A stretch of DNA of 64,000 nt from Chryseobacterium jejuense (lineage in GTDB: Bacteria > Bacteroidota > Bacteroidia > Flavobacteriales > Weeksellaceae). Shown one piece after another: positions 28,794 to 38,054 of the stretch. The notes beneath the pieces are model-generated. The model was not told the origin of the DNA and searched no databases. It saw nothing but the letters and a program-made list of their open reading frames with translations. The stretch spans positions 496,001 to 560,000 of the forward strand of contig NZ_JAGIPR010000002.1 in the NCBI RefSeq assembly GCF_017877355.1, written 5' to 3'. A program made the translations under genes and the position numbers. Each line of letters starts with the position of its first letter. The stretch's first letter is position 1.

Positions 28794-30482
28794 TTATTCT
28801 ACTGCTACAGAGTCATCACCACGCCCGTCTGCCACAGCATGGATGTTTCCGCTTTCGTCAATGACAATCACTTCTGTTTTTCCGATTTGTTTTACCTTTT
28901 CAAAGGTGTAGTTTTTCTTTTTCAGTTCTGCGATCGTGCTTTCAGGGAAATTGTTTTCCACTTTTATTGTTTCTGGCAACCATTGGTGATGGAATTTAGG
29001 AGCGTTTACCGCAATATTAGCGTTTTGCTTAAAATCAACTACATTGACAATAGATTGATACACAGAAGTCGGAATTGTAGTTCCTCCCGGAGTTCCCACT
29101 ACCATATAAGGTTTTCCATTTTTAAGCAGAATAGTAGGCGTCATGGAAGAAAGCATTCTTTTATTGGGCTGAATAGAATTTGCTTCTCCGCCTACCGCTC
29201 CAAACATGTTCGGAACTCCTGGCTTAATGGAGAAATCATCCATTTCATTATTTAAAAAGAAACCGGCTCCAGAAACGAGTACTTTACTCCCATAATATCC
29301 GTTTAGGGTAGTGGTTACAGATGCAGCATTTCCATCCTTATCAAGCACAGAAATATGAGTGGTTTGAGTTGATTCTTTAGGCTGTTCTATGATTTTTCCG
29401 ACTTCTGCACTTGGAGTTGCCTTATCAAAGCTGAAACTTTTCCATCTTCCTTTTAAGTATTCGTCAGAAATCAGATAAGTAGTTTTATCCTGAATAAAAT
29501 CCGGATCTCCCATATATTCAGCTCTGTCAGCAAAAGCTCTTCTTTCCGCTTCAGTCATGATCTGAACAGCTTGTGCTGAGTTCTGTTGGTACTTTTCAAG
29601 GTTTTCAAAGCTAGCCATTCTCAACATTTGGGCAAGAAGTAACCCACCGCTTGAAGGTAAAGGCATTGAAACTACGTTATTTCCCTTGTATTCAAATTCC
29701 AGAGCTTTTCGTTCTGCAACCTTATAGTTTTTAAGGTCTTCCAAAGTAATGATTCCGTTCCCTCTCTTCATTTCATCGATCAGAAGATCCGCTGTTTTAC
29801 CTTCATAGAATCCTTTTGCGCCCAGTTTTTGGATCAGTTTTAAAGTTTCTGCCAGGTCTTTCTGTATTAAAAGGTCGCCTGCTTTCCATGGGACATTCTT
29901 TACAAAAATGATGGCCGATTTATTATGTTTCTTAAAATGTTCCGTATTATTGTTAAGCATCTCAGCTTCCTGTTCAGTGATGGCGAATCCCTGTTCTGCC
30001 AGATCAATAGCTGGCTGAATGATCTTTTCCATTGGAAGTTTACAGTATTTCAGCGTAGCAAAGAATCCGGCCACACTTCCTGGAATACCTACTGCCAGAC
30101 GTCCGTTTTGAGATAAGTCTGTGTTGGCTCTTCCGTTTTTATCGAGATACATATCTATGGAAGCCTTTTTAGGAGCTGTTTCCCTGTAATCCAGCGTGAA
30201 TTTTTCACCATTATTCTTTACACCCACTAAAAATCCACCACCGCCAATATTTCCTGCCTGTGGATACACTACAGCTAATGCGTACTGAGTTGCTGTAATG
30301 GCGTCATAAGCATTTCCACCCATTCTCAGGATTTTTGCTCCCGCTTCACTGGCTAATGGATGTGCAGATACTACTACACCTTTATTCTTAACCTTTACCT
30401 CTTTTACAATATTGATATCTGTAAACTGAGCCCAGCTAAGCTGGCTGGCTAATATAATCGAAGCAATTAAAATCTTCTTCAT
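28794..30482 (-). CDS. ggt: Gamma-glutamyltransferase
   Basis: Periplasmic enzyme that hydrolyses or transfers the gamma-glutamyl group of glutathione. 562 residues with a signal peptide (ILASQLSWAQ). The nucleophilic Thr that starts the small subunit after self-cleavage is in QTTHISVLDKDGNAASVTTT (about residue 382). DYRETAPKKAS and PSSGGLLLAQML are conserved, and MLSSMTPTIL with VGTPGGTTIP lines the active site. It has its own promoter box at 30503-30510. Confidence 0.95.
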   Translation of the reverse strand: MKKILIASIILASQLSWAQFTDINIVKEVKVKNKGVVVSAHPLASEAGAKILRMGGNAYDAITATQYALAVVYPQAGNIGGGGFLVGVKNNGEKFTLDYRETAPKKASIDMYLDKNGRANTDLSQNGRLAVGIPGSVAGFFATLKYCKLPMEKIIQPAIDLAEQGFAITEQEAEMLNNNTEHFKKHNKSAIIFVKNVPWKAGDLLIQKDLAETLKLIQKLGAKGFYEGKTADLLIDEMKRGNGIITLEDLKNYKVAERKALEFEYKGNNVVSMPLPSSGGLLLAQMLRMASFENLEKYQQNSAQAVQIMTEAERRAFADRAEYMGDPDFIQDKTTYLISDEYLKGRWKSFSFDKATPSAEVGKIIEQPKESTQTTHISVLDKDGNAASVTTTLNGYYGSKVLVSGAGFFLNNEMDDFSIKPGVPNMFGAVGGEANSIQPNKRMLSSMTPTILLKNGKPYMVVGTPGGTTIPTSVYQSIVNVVDFKQNANIAVNAPKFHHQWLPETIKVENNFPESTIAELKKKNYTFEKVKQIGKTEVIVIDESGNIHAVADGRGDDSVAVE

Positions 30483-30502
30483 ACTGATTGTTTTTCTTAT
30501 AA

Positions 30503-30510
30503 CAAAAATA
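30503..30510 (-). promoter_or_regulatory. ggt promoter -7 element TATTTTTG
   Basis: Minus-strand TAnnTTTG match 20 nt before the ggt ATG. The rest of the 382-nt gap to 30864 holds no gene that I can see, only this box and the divergent one at 30832. Confidence 0.5.
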
Positions 30511-30831
30511 TGGAAATTACATCAATAACCTTAGCTTGAGGTAAGGAAAATAATACCATGAAGTCAGGAAGTTGGCAGAGAGATACTGGAAGCTTGTAAT
30601 GGGGTAATAAATTGTAAATAGCCTTTACGATTGAAGTATATTAGTTCGGGGATTTTTAAAATAATTGTTTCATTTTCAGTGATTTAATGTTTTTTTTTTA
30701 TTCTTGCTTCAGGCTTCCTGTTGTGATGAGAAATAGAAATGTTTTATCAGAGTTTAAGTTAAATAATTTTCACGGCAATTGGGAAATATATTTTAAATAC
30801 ACCTTTATTATTATGGTTGACATGTTTTTTT

Positions 30832-30839
30832 TACTTTTG
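30832..30839 (+). promoter_or_regulatory. Promoter -7 element TACTTTTG
   Basis: TAnnTTTG match 25 nt before the threonine dehydrogenase ATG. Confidence 0.55.
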
Positions 30840-30864
30840 TACAATTCTAAAAAAAATCTAAAAA

Positions 30865-31830
30865 ATGGAATCCTATACGGAAAGAATACTGATTACAGGT
30901 GCTTTGGGACAAATCGGCACCGAGCTTACCAATAGACTTGTTGAAATTCACGGAGCGGAAAATGTTGTCGCTTCTGGTCTGGATAGATGGCAGGAGGGAA
31001 TTACTTCTGCAGGTCACTATGAGAGAATGGATGTTACCAACACTCAATTAGTGAGACAGGTTGTAAAGGATTATGATATCACTACAGTGTATCACCTGGC
31101 ATCGCTTTTATCCGGAACTTCGGAAAAACAGCCTATTTTTGCATGGAAACTGAATCTTGAGCCTCTTCTTCATTTTTGTGAAATGGCGAAAGAAGGGCTT
31201 CTTAAAAAGATCTTCTGGCCAAGTTCCATTGCGGTGTTTGGAAAAGGAATTCCAAAGCATGATGTAGGACAGGATGTAGTGCTGAATCCAACAACTGTTT
31301 ATGGAATCTCTAAGATGGCAGGGGAGAAGTGGTGTGAATACTATTTCGATAAATATGGAGTGGATGTAAGAAGTATCAGATACCCTGGATTGATTTCCTG
31401 GAAGACTCCGGCAGGTGGTGGAACAACTGATTATGCTGTTGAGATTTTTTACAAAGCTATTGAAGACGGAAAATACACAAGTTTTATTTCCGAGAACACA
31501 GGAATGCCAATGTTGTATATGGATGATGCCATCAATGCAACTCTGAAATTAATGGACGCTCCAAAGGAAAGTGTAACCGTTCGTTCATCTTATAATTTAG
31601 GAGGAATGTCATTTACTCCAAAAGAATTGGCGGAAGAAATTAAGAAAGAAATCCCGGATTTCAGCATTGATTATAACCCGGATTTCAGACAAGCTATTGC
31701 AGATTCCTGGCCAGCTTCTATTGATGATTCTGTAGCTAAAAAAGATTGGGGACTAGCTTATGATTTCGGAATTTCTGAAATGACGAAAGATATGATTAAG
31801 AATCTCAAAGTAAAACTAGCTAAGTATTAA
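30865..31830 (+). CDS. L-threonine 3-dehydrogenase, SDR (epimerase-like) type
   Basis: NAD-dependent oxidation of threonine to 2-amino-3-ketobutyrate. 321 residues of extended short-chain dehydrogenase fold. ILITGALGQIGTELTNRL binds NAD; WPSSIAVFG and VYGISKMAGEKWCEYY (the YxxxK pair) make the active site; RYPGLISWKTPAGGGTTDYA is specific to the threonine dehydrogenase subgroup. It could be misread as a UDP-glucose epimerase, but that last motif argues against it. Confidence 0.9.
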   Translation: MESYTERILITGALGQIGTELTNRLVEIHGAENVVASGLDRWQEGITSAGHYERMDVTNTQLVRQVVKDYDITTVYHLASLLSGTSEKQPIFAWKLNLEPLLHFCEMAKEGLLKKIFWPSSIAVFGKGIPKHDVGQDVVLNPTTVYGISKMAGEKWCEYYFDKYGVDVRSIRYPGLISWKTPAGGGTTDYAVEIFYKAIEDGKYTSFISENTGMPMLYMDDAINATLKLMDAPKESVTVRSSYNLGGMSFTPKELAEEIKKEIPDFSIDYNPDFRQAIADSWPASIDDSVAKKDWGLAYDFGISEMTKDMIKNLKVKLAKY

Positions 31831-31914
31831 TAACGTTAAGTAATACTTTGATTAAATATTATTTTAACATCTGATTTTTAATTTATTATAACTTTTATCT
31901 AAAATTTAATTTAA

Positions 31915-32667
31915 ATGGTTTTATTAACTTTTAACATTACAAATATTGAGTCAGAAGCAAAAAACGGCTCTCAGATTAGCAGTGGTGAAAGGTTGAAAAT
32001 TACCGAAGAGAATACAAAAGCGATTCTCAGAATTTTAGATATTCATGATACAAAAGCAAGTTTTTTTGTAGAGGTTTCTCTCACTGAAAAACTGCAGAAT
32101 CTTATAAAAGCAATTTCATCCAAAGGGCATGAAATTGCTTTTTATAATCATGGTTCAAATCTTGAAGAAATAGAAAATGCCAAGAAGAATATTCAGGAAC
32201 TTTTAGAAAAACAGATACGTGGAATTCGTCAGAAAGATGTAAAAATCTCACAGGAAAGTCTGAAGCTTTTGGAGTTCAATTATGTCTCTAATATAGATAA
32301 TGCCAATATTCTTTTTCCGTTCAAACGCCTGAAAAGAGATACCGAAATTACAGAAGAAGATGGGCTGAGTATTGTGCCGGAAAGTATCTCTCCTTACAGT
32401 CAGTTGCCTTACAATGATTTTGTATTTCAGATTCTGCCAATGAAGTATTACCAGAACATGGTATTGGAAACATTGCAGAATGAAGAATTTGTTTTGATCT
32501 ATCTTAATGCATGGCAGTTTACGGATTTCAAGAAATACCGTTTTGATATTCCTTTTTACCGAAGCTTATTTTCGGGCAAAAAAATGGAGGACAAATTAGA
32601 TGCCCTCCTTACTTTTCTTAACGAGAAAGATATGGCTACTTCCCGTATGAAAGATTATATATTTTAG
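31915..32667 (+). CDS. Degenerate polysaccharide deacetylase-like protein
   Basis: 250 residues. The start MVLLTFNIT, DTKASFFVEV (about 45-54) and KGHEIAFYNHG (70-80) follow the NodB deacetylase pattern. The usual Asp of the first motif is Asn7, and only one His (His79) remains of the His pair. The C-terminal half (PYSQLPYNDFVFQILPMKYY, LIYLNAWQFTDFKKYRFDIP) resembles the end of XrtA-type deacetylases. It may be non-catalytic. It lies 84 nt after the threonine dehydrogenase on the same strand. Confidence 0.65.
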   Translation: MVLLTFNITNIESEAKNGSQISSGERLKITEENTKAILRILDIHDTKASFFVEVSLTEKLQNLIKAISSKGHEIAFYNHGSNLEEIENAKKNIQELLEKQIRGIRQKDVKISQESLKLLEFNYVSNIDNANILFPFKRLKRDTEITEEDGLSIVPESISPYSQLPYNDFVFQILPMKYYQNMVLETLQNEEFVLIYLNAWQFTDFKKYRFDIPFYRSLFSGKKMEDKLDALLTFLNEKDMATSRMKDYIF

Positions 32668-32769
32668 GTTATAGGGATTAGGTTGTAGAGATCAGAGGAA
32701 CGCTGTTTGTCATGGTTGACTATATTTAGTTTCTTAATTTCCAACTTAAGCCTTAAACTTTGAGCTCAA

Positions 32770-33996
32770 CTAGCTTAGTTCAAAAAGAGTGATCTCCGGT
32801 AAAACACCCACTCTTCCCGGGTATCCCAATACTCCGAACCCTCTGTTTACATACAGTAACTTTCCTTCGCTTTCATAAAGATCTGCCCATTTTGGGTAAC
32901 GATACTGAACAGGTGACCATTTTACATTTTTAAGATCCAGTCCAAACTGCATTCCGTGAGTATGTCCTGAAAGGGTTAAGTGGATGTTTCCGGGGTGTTT
33001 TTTTACCACATGATCAAAATGGGTAGGGTCATGGCTCATTAATATTTTTGCTGCGGATTCCGGAACTCCTTTTAAAGCGTCATCAATTTTGCCGAACTGA
33101 GGGAATGGTTTTAATCCCCAGTTTTCAACCCCAAGAATGTATAGTTTTTCTCCGTTCTTTTCAATGATTCTGTGCTCGTTTCTCAATAGATCAAATCCTG
33201 CCTGTTTTTCATAATCAATCAGGGTGTCAAGGTTCTTTTTCTTGGCTTCCGGAGAATCCCAGGTTACATAATCAGCATAATCATGGTTTCCCAATACAGC
33301 AAATTTACCGTCTTTAGCCTTAATTTGTGAAAACAAAGGAATGAATGGTTTGAACTCATCAGCTACATTGTTAACCATATCTCCGGTGAATAAAACAAGA
33401 TCGGGCTTTTGCTCGTTGATCAGATCAATAGCATGTTGCAGTTTGCTGGGATCAGAGAAGCTTCCACTATGAACATCAGAGATCTGAATAATTTTATATC
33501 CTTTAAAACTTTTTGCAAGATCGGGGAATTTAACCTTTACTCTTCGCACCTTATGGCGGTATTTCCCGAATGTAATACCATCAATGAACAGGGCAGAAAA
33601 CACTCCACTCATACCCAATCCGACAAGGCTCAGGAATTTTCTCCTTTCCGGGAAGAAATTTTCAGACGGTTTTGCAAAGCCCACCAAATAACCTCCGGTT
33701 CTTACAATATCATCAATCAAGAGGAATAAAACAATAAAAACTTTTGGAAGAATAAATATCAGAAATACTGAGATCATGATCTGAGCTCTCAGCATGCTTC
33801 GGTCTGATCTCTGATAATGGGTAACTTCATAAGCGAAGATGGCATACACAATTAAAGATACTGTCCAATACCCCGTTCTTATCCAGAAGTTGTCTGTAAG
33901 GGTTCTGATGGCCTGATAGATGTAAATCTCCAAAAACAGGAAGATTCCAGCGGTGATTAAAAGATTCTTTGGCATATTCTGATTCAAAAAAAGCAC
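32770..33996 (-). CDS. Membrane-anchored metallophosphoesterase
   Basis: 408 residues. The first ~150 hold about four transmembrane segments. The calcineurin-like domain follows, with IQISDVHSGSF, VLFTGDMVNN, VLGNHDYADY, ILMSHDPTHFDHV and LTLSGHTHGMQFG, that is all metal-binding motifs. Related YkuE/YaeI proteins act on lipids such as UDP-diacylglucosamine or phosphatidyl compounds, but the substrate here is unknown. It is in the same orientation as the gene upstream and 48 nt after it. Confidence 0.87.
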   Translation of the reverse strand: MLFLNQNMPKNLLITAGIFLFLEIYIYQAIRTLTDNFWIRTGYWTVSLIVYAIFAYEVTHYQRSDRSMLRAQIMISVFLIFILPKVFIVLFLLIDDIVRTGGYLVGFAKPSENFFPERRKFLSLVGLGMSGVFSALFIDGITFGKYRHKVRRVKVKFPDLAKSFKGYKIIQISDVHSGSFSDPSKLQHAIDLINEQKPDLVLFTGDMVNNVADEFKPFIPLFSQIKAKDGKFAVLGNHDYADYVTWDSPEAKKKNLDTLIDYEKQAGFDLLRNEHRIIEKNGEKLYILGVENWGLKPFPQFGKIDDALKGVPESAAKILMSHDPTHFDHVVKKHPGNIHLTLSGHTHGMQFGLDLKNVKWSPVQYRYPKWADLYESEGKLLYVNRGFGVLGYPGRVGVLPEITLFELS

Positions 33997-34044
33997 AAAA
34001 GAAGACTTCCTTTGTGCTTTTTATATTTTTAATTAAAATTATTT

Positions 34045-35112
34045 TTAAGGAAATCTGTAAACGATAGCATTGATGTTCATTCCGGCACCTACCGAAGTCA
34101 TTACAATGTTACCATTCTCTTTAAACGATTGACCTTCCATTTTTCCTTTAATTATTAAATCATACATAGTAGGAATGGTAGCAACAGATGTATTTCCAAG
34201 GTTTTGGATCGTCATAGGAGAGATGGCGTGATCGTATTCTTTCACATCGTAAAGTCTGTGAAGTCTTTCAATCATAGCGTAATCCATTTTAGCATTAGCC
34301 TGGTGGATAAGAATTTTGTCGATATCTTCAATAGAAAGTCCTGCGTCAGTAATGGTGTCTTTAATAGCTACAGGAACGTTTTTAAGAGCGTATTCATAGA
34401 TTTTTCTACCTAACATTCTTACGTAAAGACGCTTTTGATCTACTTCTTTGTTAATAGATGGCTGATTTTCAAGATAATTCAATTCAGGACCATTGTCGCA
34501 GATGGTATTGTGAGCAATGATTCCTACATTTTCCTCATCTGTTGCTTTTACGATTACCGCTCCGGCACCGTCAGCAAAGATCATTCTGTTTCTGTCATGC
34601 GGGTCAGTTACGCGGCTTAAAGTTTCAGCTCCAATAATAAGAATAGTTTTGGCAACCTTAGCTTTAATAAGGTTGTCTGCTAAAATCATACCTTCTACCC
34701 ATCCCGGGCAACCGAAAATCATGTCATACGTTACACATTTTCTGTTTTTAATTCCTAGTTTGTTCTTAACTCTTGCTGCCATTGTTGGCATAAAGTCCGC
34801 GTATCCGTTCTCGGTAACTTCCCCGAAATTACTTGCGTAAATAATATAGTCCAGTTCTTCGCCGTCTACTTTTGCATCCTCAAGGGCAATTTTTGCGGCT
34901 TCATAACCGATCTGTGAATTGGAAAGATCATCTTCAATAAATCTCCTGTTTTCGATTTCTGTAATTTCTACAAACTTCGCAATGGTCTCTTCCACAGGTT
35001 TTTCAATCTTTACTCCATCTTCGGTGTAGAACTCGGAATTCATGAAGTAATCTCTACCAACAACTCTGTTCGGAATATAACATCCAGAGCCAATAATGAT
35101 CGTATTCGACAT
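34045..35112 (-). CDS. 3-oxoacyl-ACP synthase III-like protein (FabH family)
   Basis: 355 residues of thiolase fold. The nucleophilic Cys is in DMIFGCPGWVEGM, the His is in ILIHQANAKMD, and the Asn in TIQNLGNTSVATIPTM, the full KAS III triad. The start MSNTIIIGSGCYIPNRVV is typical of a non-FabH subgroup seen in flavobacteria, which may serve lipid or secondary metabolite synthesis, so the primary FabH role is not assumed. It has its own divergent promoter at 35139-35146. Confidence 0.85.
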   Translation of the reverse strand: MSNTIIIGSGCYIPNRVVGRDYFMNSEFYTEDGVKIEKPVEETIAKFVEITEIENRRFIEDDLSNSQIGYEAAKIALEDAKVDGEELDYIIYASNFGEVTENGYADFMPTMAARVKNKLGIKNRKCVTYDMIFGCPGWVEGMILADNLIKAKVAKTILIIGAETLSRVTDPHDRNRMIFADGAGAVIVKATDEENVGIIAHNTICDNGPELNYLENQPSINKEVDQKRLYVRMLGRKIYEYALKNVPVAIKDTITDAGLSIEDIDKILIHQANAKMDYAMIERLHRLYDVKEYDHAISPMTIQNLGNTSVATIPTMYDLIIKGKMEGQSFKENGNIVMTSVGAGMNINAIVYRFP

Positions 35113-35138
35113 TCGTTTATATGATTTTTTTAAAGATG

Positions 35139-35191
35139 CAAAGTTAATAATTAATATTAATAACAGAGAATTAAAAATATTATTAAATTTG
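35139..35191. promoter_or_regulatory. Divergent promoter pair
   Basis: Minus-strand TAACTTTG at 35139-35146 serves the KAS III-like gene; plus-strand TAAATTTG at 35184-35191 serves the gene at 35214. Both match TAnnTTTG and stand 22-26 nt before the start codons. Confidence 0.6.
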
Positions 35192-35213
35192 CAAAAATTG
35201 TACTTTACAATCT

Positions 35214-35783
35214 ATGAAAAACAACCCATCCTTAAAAGGCTTACTTATTGCAGGTGTGGCGTTTATCGTTGCCTTTGGGATCTACTTCCTTTTTTTAGCC
35301 AAGAAGAATTATTATGTTGTAGATAATCCTACCCCCAACACGTATTACTTTAAAATCAATAACGGTTCTGAAGGAGTTATATCAGCGGGGCAGTATGTGC
35401 ATGTGGATTTGAATAAGGGAAAAAACTCTATTCAGGTTTTCGATCAGAATAAAAAAATGCTTTACGATTCGGCATTTGAAGTAAACAAACTTCGTGGTCT
35501 GCTTAATATTGCGCATCAGGATTACTACGTGAATGAACAGTACTACGGGTATAACCTTAAAAAAGATTCGTTATTGACAGCGCTTGACAAGACTGTTATT
35601 GACGGTAAGGATTACTACGGAGGAGCAAAGCGTTTCAATAAGCTTTACACAGAAGATTTTTATTACAATGTAGATGAAGATTATGACAAAGTGATTAAGA
35701 ATGTCCAGAAAGTGGAATCAAGATCAAAAGTCTTCAGAAAGCAGGATTTCCTAAATTATTATAAAGAATATTACAAGTTTTAA
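35214..35783 (+). CDS. Membrane-anchored protein of unknown function
   Basis: 189 residues with one N-terminal transmembrane helix (LLIAGVAFIVAFGIYFLFLA) and a soluble part rich in Tyr and Lys, including NEQYYGYNLKKDSLL and DGKDYYGGAKRFNKLYTED. No enzyme motif is visible. It lies 3 nt before ubiE, so it belongs to the ubiE-porT transcript. I do not recognise a family. Confidence 0.65.
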   Translation: MKNNPSLKGLLIAGVAFIVAFGIYFLFLAKKNYYVVDNPTPNTYYFKINNGSEGVISAGQYVHVDLNKGKNSIQVFDQNKKMLYDSAFEVNKLRGLLNIAHQDYYVNEQYYGYNLKKDSLLTALDKTVIDGKDYYGGAKRFNKLYTEDFYYNVDEDYDKVIKNVQKVESRSKVFRKQDFLNYYKEYYKF

Positions 35784-35786
35784 GTT

Positions 35787-36518
35787 TTGACAAAAGATAT
35801 CACTAAAGTTACTCCCTACAATTCTGAGGCTACTAAGAAGAGCCAGGTAGAGGATATGTTCGACAATATTGCACCAAAGTATGACCTTTTGAACCATGTT
35901 TTATCCATGAAAATTGATGTTTTATGGAGAAATAAATTGGTAAAATGGATGAAAAATGATAACCCGCAGGAAGTGCTGGATGTGGCTACAGGAACGGGAG
36001 ATCTCGCAATTACGATCGAAAAAGGAACCGGTTCAAAAGTAGTTGGTTTAGATTTATCACAACAAATGCTCAATGTTGGCGTTATTAAAATAAAAAAACT
36101 TAAATTAGACGGCAAAATTTCCATGCAAAAAGGAGATGCAGAAAATTTACCTTTCGAGGACAATAGATTTGATGCTGTTTCCGTTGCATTTGGAGTAAGG
36201 AATTTTGAGAACCTTCCCAAAGGTTTGGCAGAGTTAAGAAGAGTAGTTAAAGATAACAAGAGTGTTTATATACTGGAGTTTTCAAAGGTTGAGGGTTTCA
36301 TGGGGCCATTTTATATGTTTTATTTCAAAAATATATTGCCTGCAATAGGTAAACTGGTTTCCAAAGATAATAGGGCGTATACATACCTTCCGGATTCTGT
36401 AAATGCTTTTCCTTTTGGGGAGAAGATGAAGCAAATTCTTTTAGATACGGGATTTAAGAAAGTTGAATATAAAAAATTAAGTTTGGGTATAGCCACAATT
36501 TATAAAGCAACAAAGTAA
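35787..36518 (+). CDS. ubiE: Demethylmenaquinone (ubiE/menG) methyltransferase
   Basis: SAM-dependent C-methylation in menaquinone synthesis, the only quinone expected here. 243 residues. VEDMFDNIAPKYDLLNHVLSMKID starts the family fold; VLDVATGTGDLAITIEKG binds SAM; FDAVSVAFGVRNFENLPKGL and the C-terminal GIATIYKATK complete it. The start is TTG at 35787 (TTG ACA AAA GAT): it gives the family N-terminus and there is no closer ATG. It is followed after 3 nt by porT. Confidence 0.93.
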   Translation: MTKDITKVTPYNSEATKKSQVEDMFDNIAPKYDLLNHVLSMKIDVLWRNKLVKWMKNDNPQEVLDVATGTGDLAITIEKGTGSKVVGLDLSQQMLNVGVIKIKKLKLDGKISMQKGDAENLPFEDNRFDAVSVAFGVRNFENLPKGLAELRRVVKDNKSVYILEFSKVEGFMGPFYMFYFKNILPAIGKLVSKDNRAYTYLPDSVNAFPFGEKMKQILLDTGFKKVEYKKLSLGIATIYKATK

Positions 36519-36521
36519 CCT

Positions 36522-37307
36522 ATGAATAAATTTCTATTAAAAGCACTGGTTTTAACCTCAGTAAATGTTGCCGTTTTTGCAAACGCGCAATTTAGAACCC
36601 GAAACAGAATGGATAAGTTGGAAGATTTCGACGAGCAGAAATTCAGTTGGGGTTTTTATTTGAACGGGAATAAACTTGGCTACCGAATCGTATTACATCC
36701 AACCTATGGGATGAAAGATAATCAGAATCTTGTTACCAGTACTAAAGAAAGTTACAGCTTCGGTGCCGGGCTTATCGCCAAATGGAGACTGAATGATTAT
36801 CTGGATGTAAGAGTAGAGCCGGGGCTACAGTTTGCACAAAGACAGCTGACTTTTAATACTCAATCCAATGATGTGTATGCAGGTGGATCTGTAACTAATC
36901 CTCCTTTTACACCAATCCCTTTACAGGAAAAAGATAAAGTAAGGGATATTAAATCTACATTGGTTGACATTCCGGTACTTTTGGAGCTTCACGGAAGAAG
37001 ATGGTACAACTCAAGACCATACGTTGCAGCTGGGGTAAACTATGTAGTGAACCTACAGTCTAACTCAAGTTCTACGGATGATAATATGCAGCAGATCTTC
37101 AGAACGACTACTCACAACTTTGCGTGGTCTGCAGAAATGGGAATCCAGTTTTATTTCAATAAATTTAAACTGACCCCTGCTATTAGAGGAACATTTTTCA
37201 TGAACAATGAAAAAGTAGCTGATAATGCTACGACACCTCCTTACTGGGCTTCTGCAGTATCTACATTACAGACCAGAGCCATAATGTTTGTACTGAAATT
37301 TGAATAA
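36522..37307 (+). CDS. porT: PorT family outer membrane protein (type IX secretion)
   Basis: Predicted outer-membrane beta-barrel of 261 residues needed for type IX secretion in related species. A signal peptide ends near AVFANAQ. FRTRNRMDKLEDFDEQKFSWGF is typical of PorT and is followed by amphipathic strands and a C-terminal aromatic/Phe-Glu end. Linkage to ubiE is conserved in flavobacteria and supports the call. It ends at a terminator. Confidence 0.88.
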   Translation: MNKFLLKALVLTSVNVAVFANAQFRTRNRMDKLEDFDEQKFSWGFYLNGNKLGYRIVLHPTYGMKDNQNLVTSTKESYSFGAGLIAKWRLNDYLDVRVEPGLQFAQRQLTFNTQSNDVYAGGSVTNPPFTPIPLQEKDKVRDIKSTLVDIPVLLELHGRRWYNSRPYVAAGVNYVVNLQSNSSSTDDNMQQIFRTTTHNFAWSAEMGIQFYFNKFKLTPAIRGTFFMNNEKVADNATTPPYWASAVSTLQTRAIMFVLKFE

Positions 37308-37332
37308 GAAATTATCATATTAAAAATACTCA

Positions 37333-37359
37333 GGAGATGCTTTTGCATCTCCTTTTTTG
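37333..37359 (+). terminator. porT terminator
   Basis: GGAGATGC / GCATCTCC stem with a TTTTTT run. Confidence 0.85.
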
Positions 37360-37411
37360 TTGGAAGATCAAAATATAGGACTATTTATTTTTGTTAGTGT
37401 TAATATTTTTT

Positions 37412-37419
37412 TATTTTTG
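37412..37419 (+). promoter_or_regulatory. Promoter -7 element TATTTTTG for zapA unit
   Basis: One of two TAnnTTTG matches (the other at 37386-37393); this one is 27 nt before the preferred ATG. Confidence 0.45.
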
Positions 37420-37446
37420 CTTCTAGTTAGAATATACAAACCTGAA

Positions 37447-37749
37447 ATGCTTCAAGATTTAGAAAACAATTTTTCAGAATTAGAGAGAAAAATTTCGACT
37501 CTGCAAAAGAACTATAAGAATCTTACCGAAAATTTGGCAGAATTAAGTTTTGAACATGAAGAATTGAAGAAGAAGTATGATGAGGAAAGAAGAAGAAATC
37601 AGGTATTAGCAGAAGAACAAAAAAATATAAAGCTTTATTCAGCAATATCAGGAAATCCTGAACACAATAGGTTAATGAAAAACCATATCAACAGATTGGT
37701 AAAAGAAATTGATTTCTGTATTGCTCAGCTTCAAAACAGTGGATTATAA
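37447..37749 (+). CDS. Coiled-coil protein upstream of zapA
   Basis: 100 residues from ATG 37447, almost wholly coiled coil (LERKISTLQKNYKNLTENLA, HEELKKKYDEERRRNQVLAE). The frame can be extended to TTGs at 37357-37360 with a hydrophobic helix, but TAnnTTTG boxes at 37386-37393 and 37412-37419 lie inside that extension, and it would start in the porT terminator. So the short form is preferred. Its stop overlaps the zapA ATG (TAATG). It is probably a division-ring partner of ZapA, ZapB-like in shape only. Confidence 0.65.
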   Translation: MLQDLENNFSELERKISTLQKNYKNLTENLAELSFEHEELKKKYDEERRRNQVLAEEQKNIKLYSAISGNPEHNRLMKNHINRLVKEIDFCIAQLQNSGL

Positions 37750-38036
37750 TGGAGGTAAGGAGAATAACCGTAAACATTGCAGGAAGAGTGTATCCGCTGA
37801 ACGTACCGGCAGCAGAAGAAGAAACTTTGCGTAAGGTAGGGAAGCAGATCGAGAATATGATTAAAGATTTTGAACAGAACTTCGATGTAAGAGATAAACA
37901 AGATGCTTTGGCGATGTGTGCCCTGAAACTGGGGACCAATGCAGAAGTAGTTTCTCTTAACTACGAGAAAAATATTAATTCTACCAACGAAAGATTACAA
38001 CAGATCAATCAATCGTTGAATGAAATCGGGAAATAG
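37749..38036 (+). CDS. zapA: Cell division protein ZapA
   Basis: Binds FtsZ and bundles protofilaments at midcell. 95 residues, normal length. VRRITVNIAGRVYPLNVPAA then EEETLRKVGKQIENMIKDFE and the C-terminal coiled coil (NYEKNINSTNERLQQINQSL) match ZapA. It is coupled to the upstream coiled-coil gene by a TAATG overlap and followed by the 6S RNA. Confidence 0.93.
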   Translation: MEVRRITVNIAGRVYPLNVPAAEEETLRKVGKQIENMIKDFEQNFDVRDKQDALAMCALKLGTNAEVVSLNYEKNINSTNERLQQINQSLNEIGK

Positions 38037-38054
38037 ATTTTTTTTCCTGAACAA

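Noticed and set aside
30817..30839. TTGACA as a sigma70-type -35 element
   Set aside because: The spacing to the TACTTTTG box is only about 12 nt, and Bacteroidota promoters use a different -33 element.
30865..31830. UDP-glucose 4-epimerase
   Set aside because: The PGLISWKTPAGGGTTDYA stretch is diagnostic of SDR threonine dehydrogenases.
37357..37446. Membrane-anchored N-terminus of the coiled-coil protein from TTG starts
   Set aside because: It begins in the porT terminator and contains two promoter boxes; the hydrophobic stretch is what T-rich promoter DNA would encode by chance.
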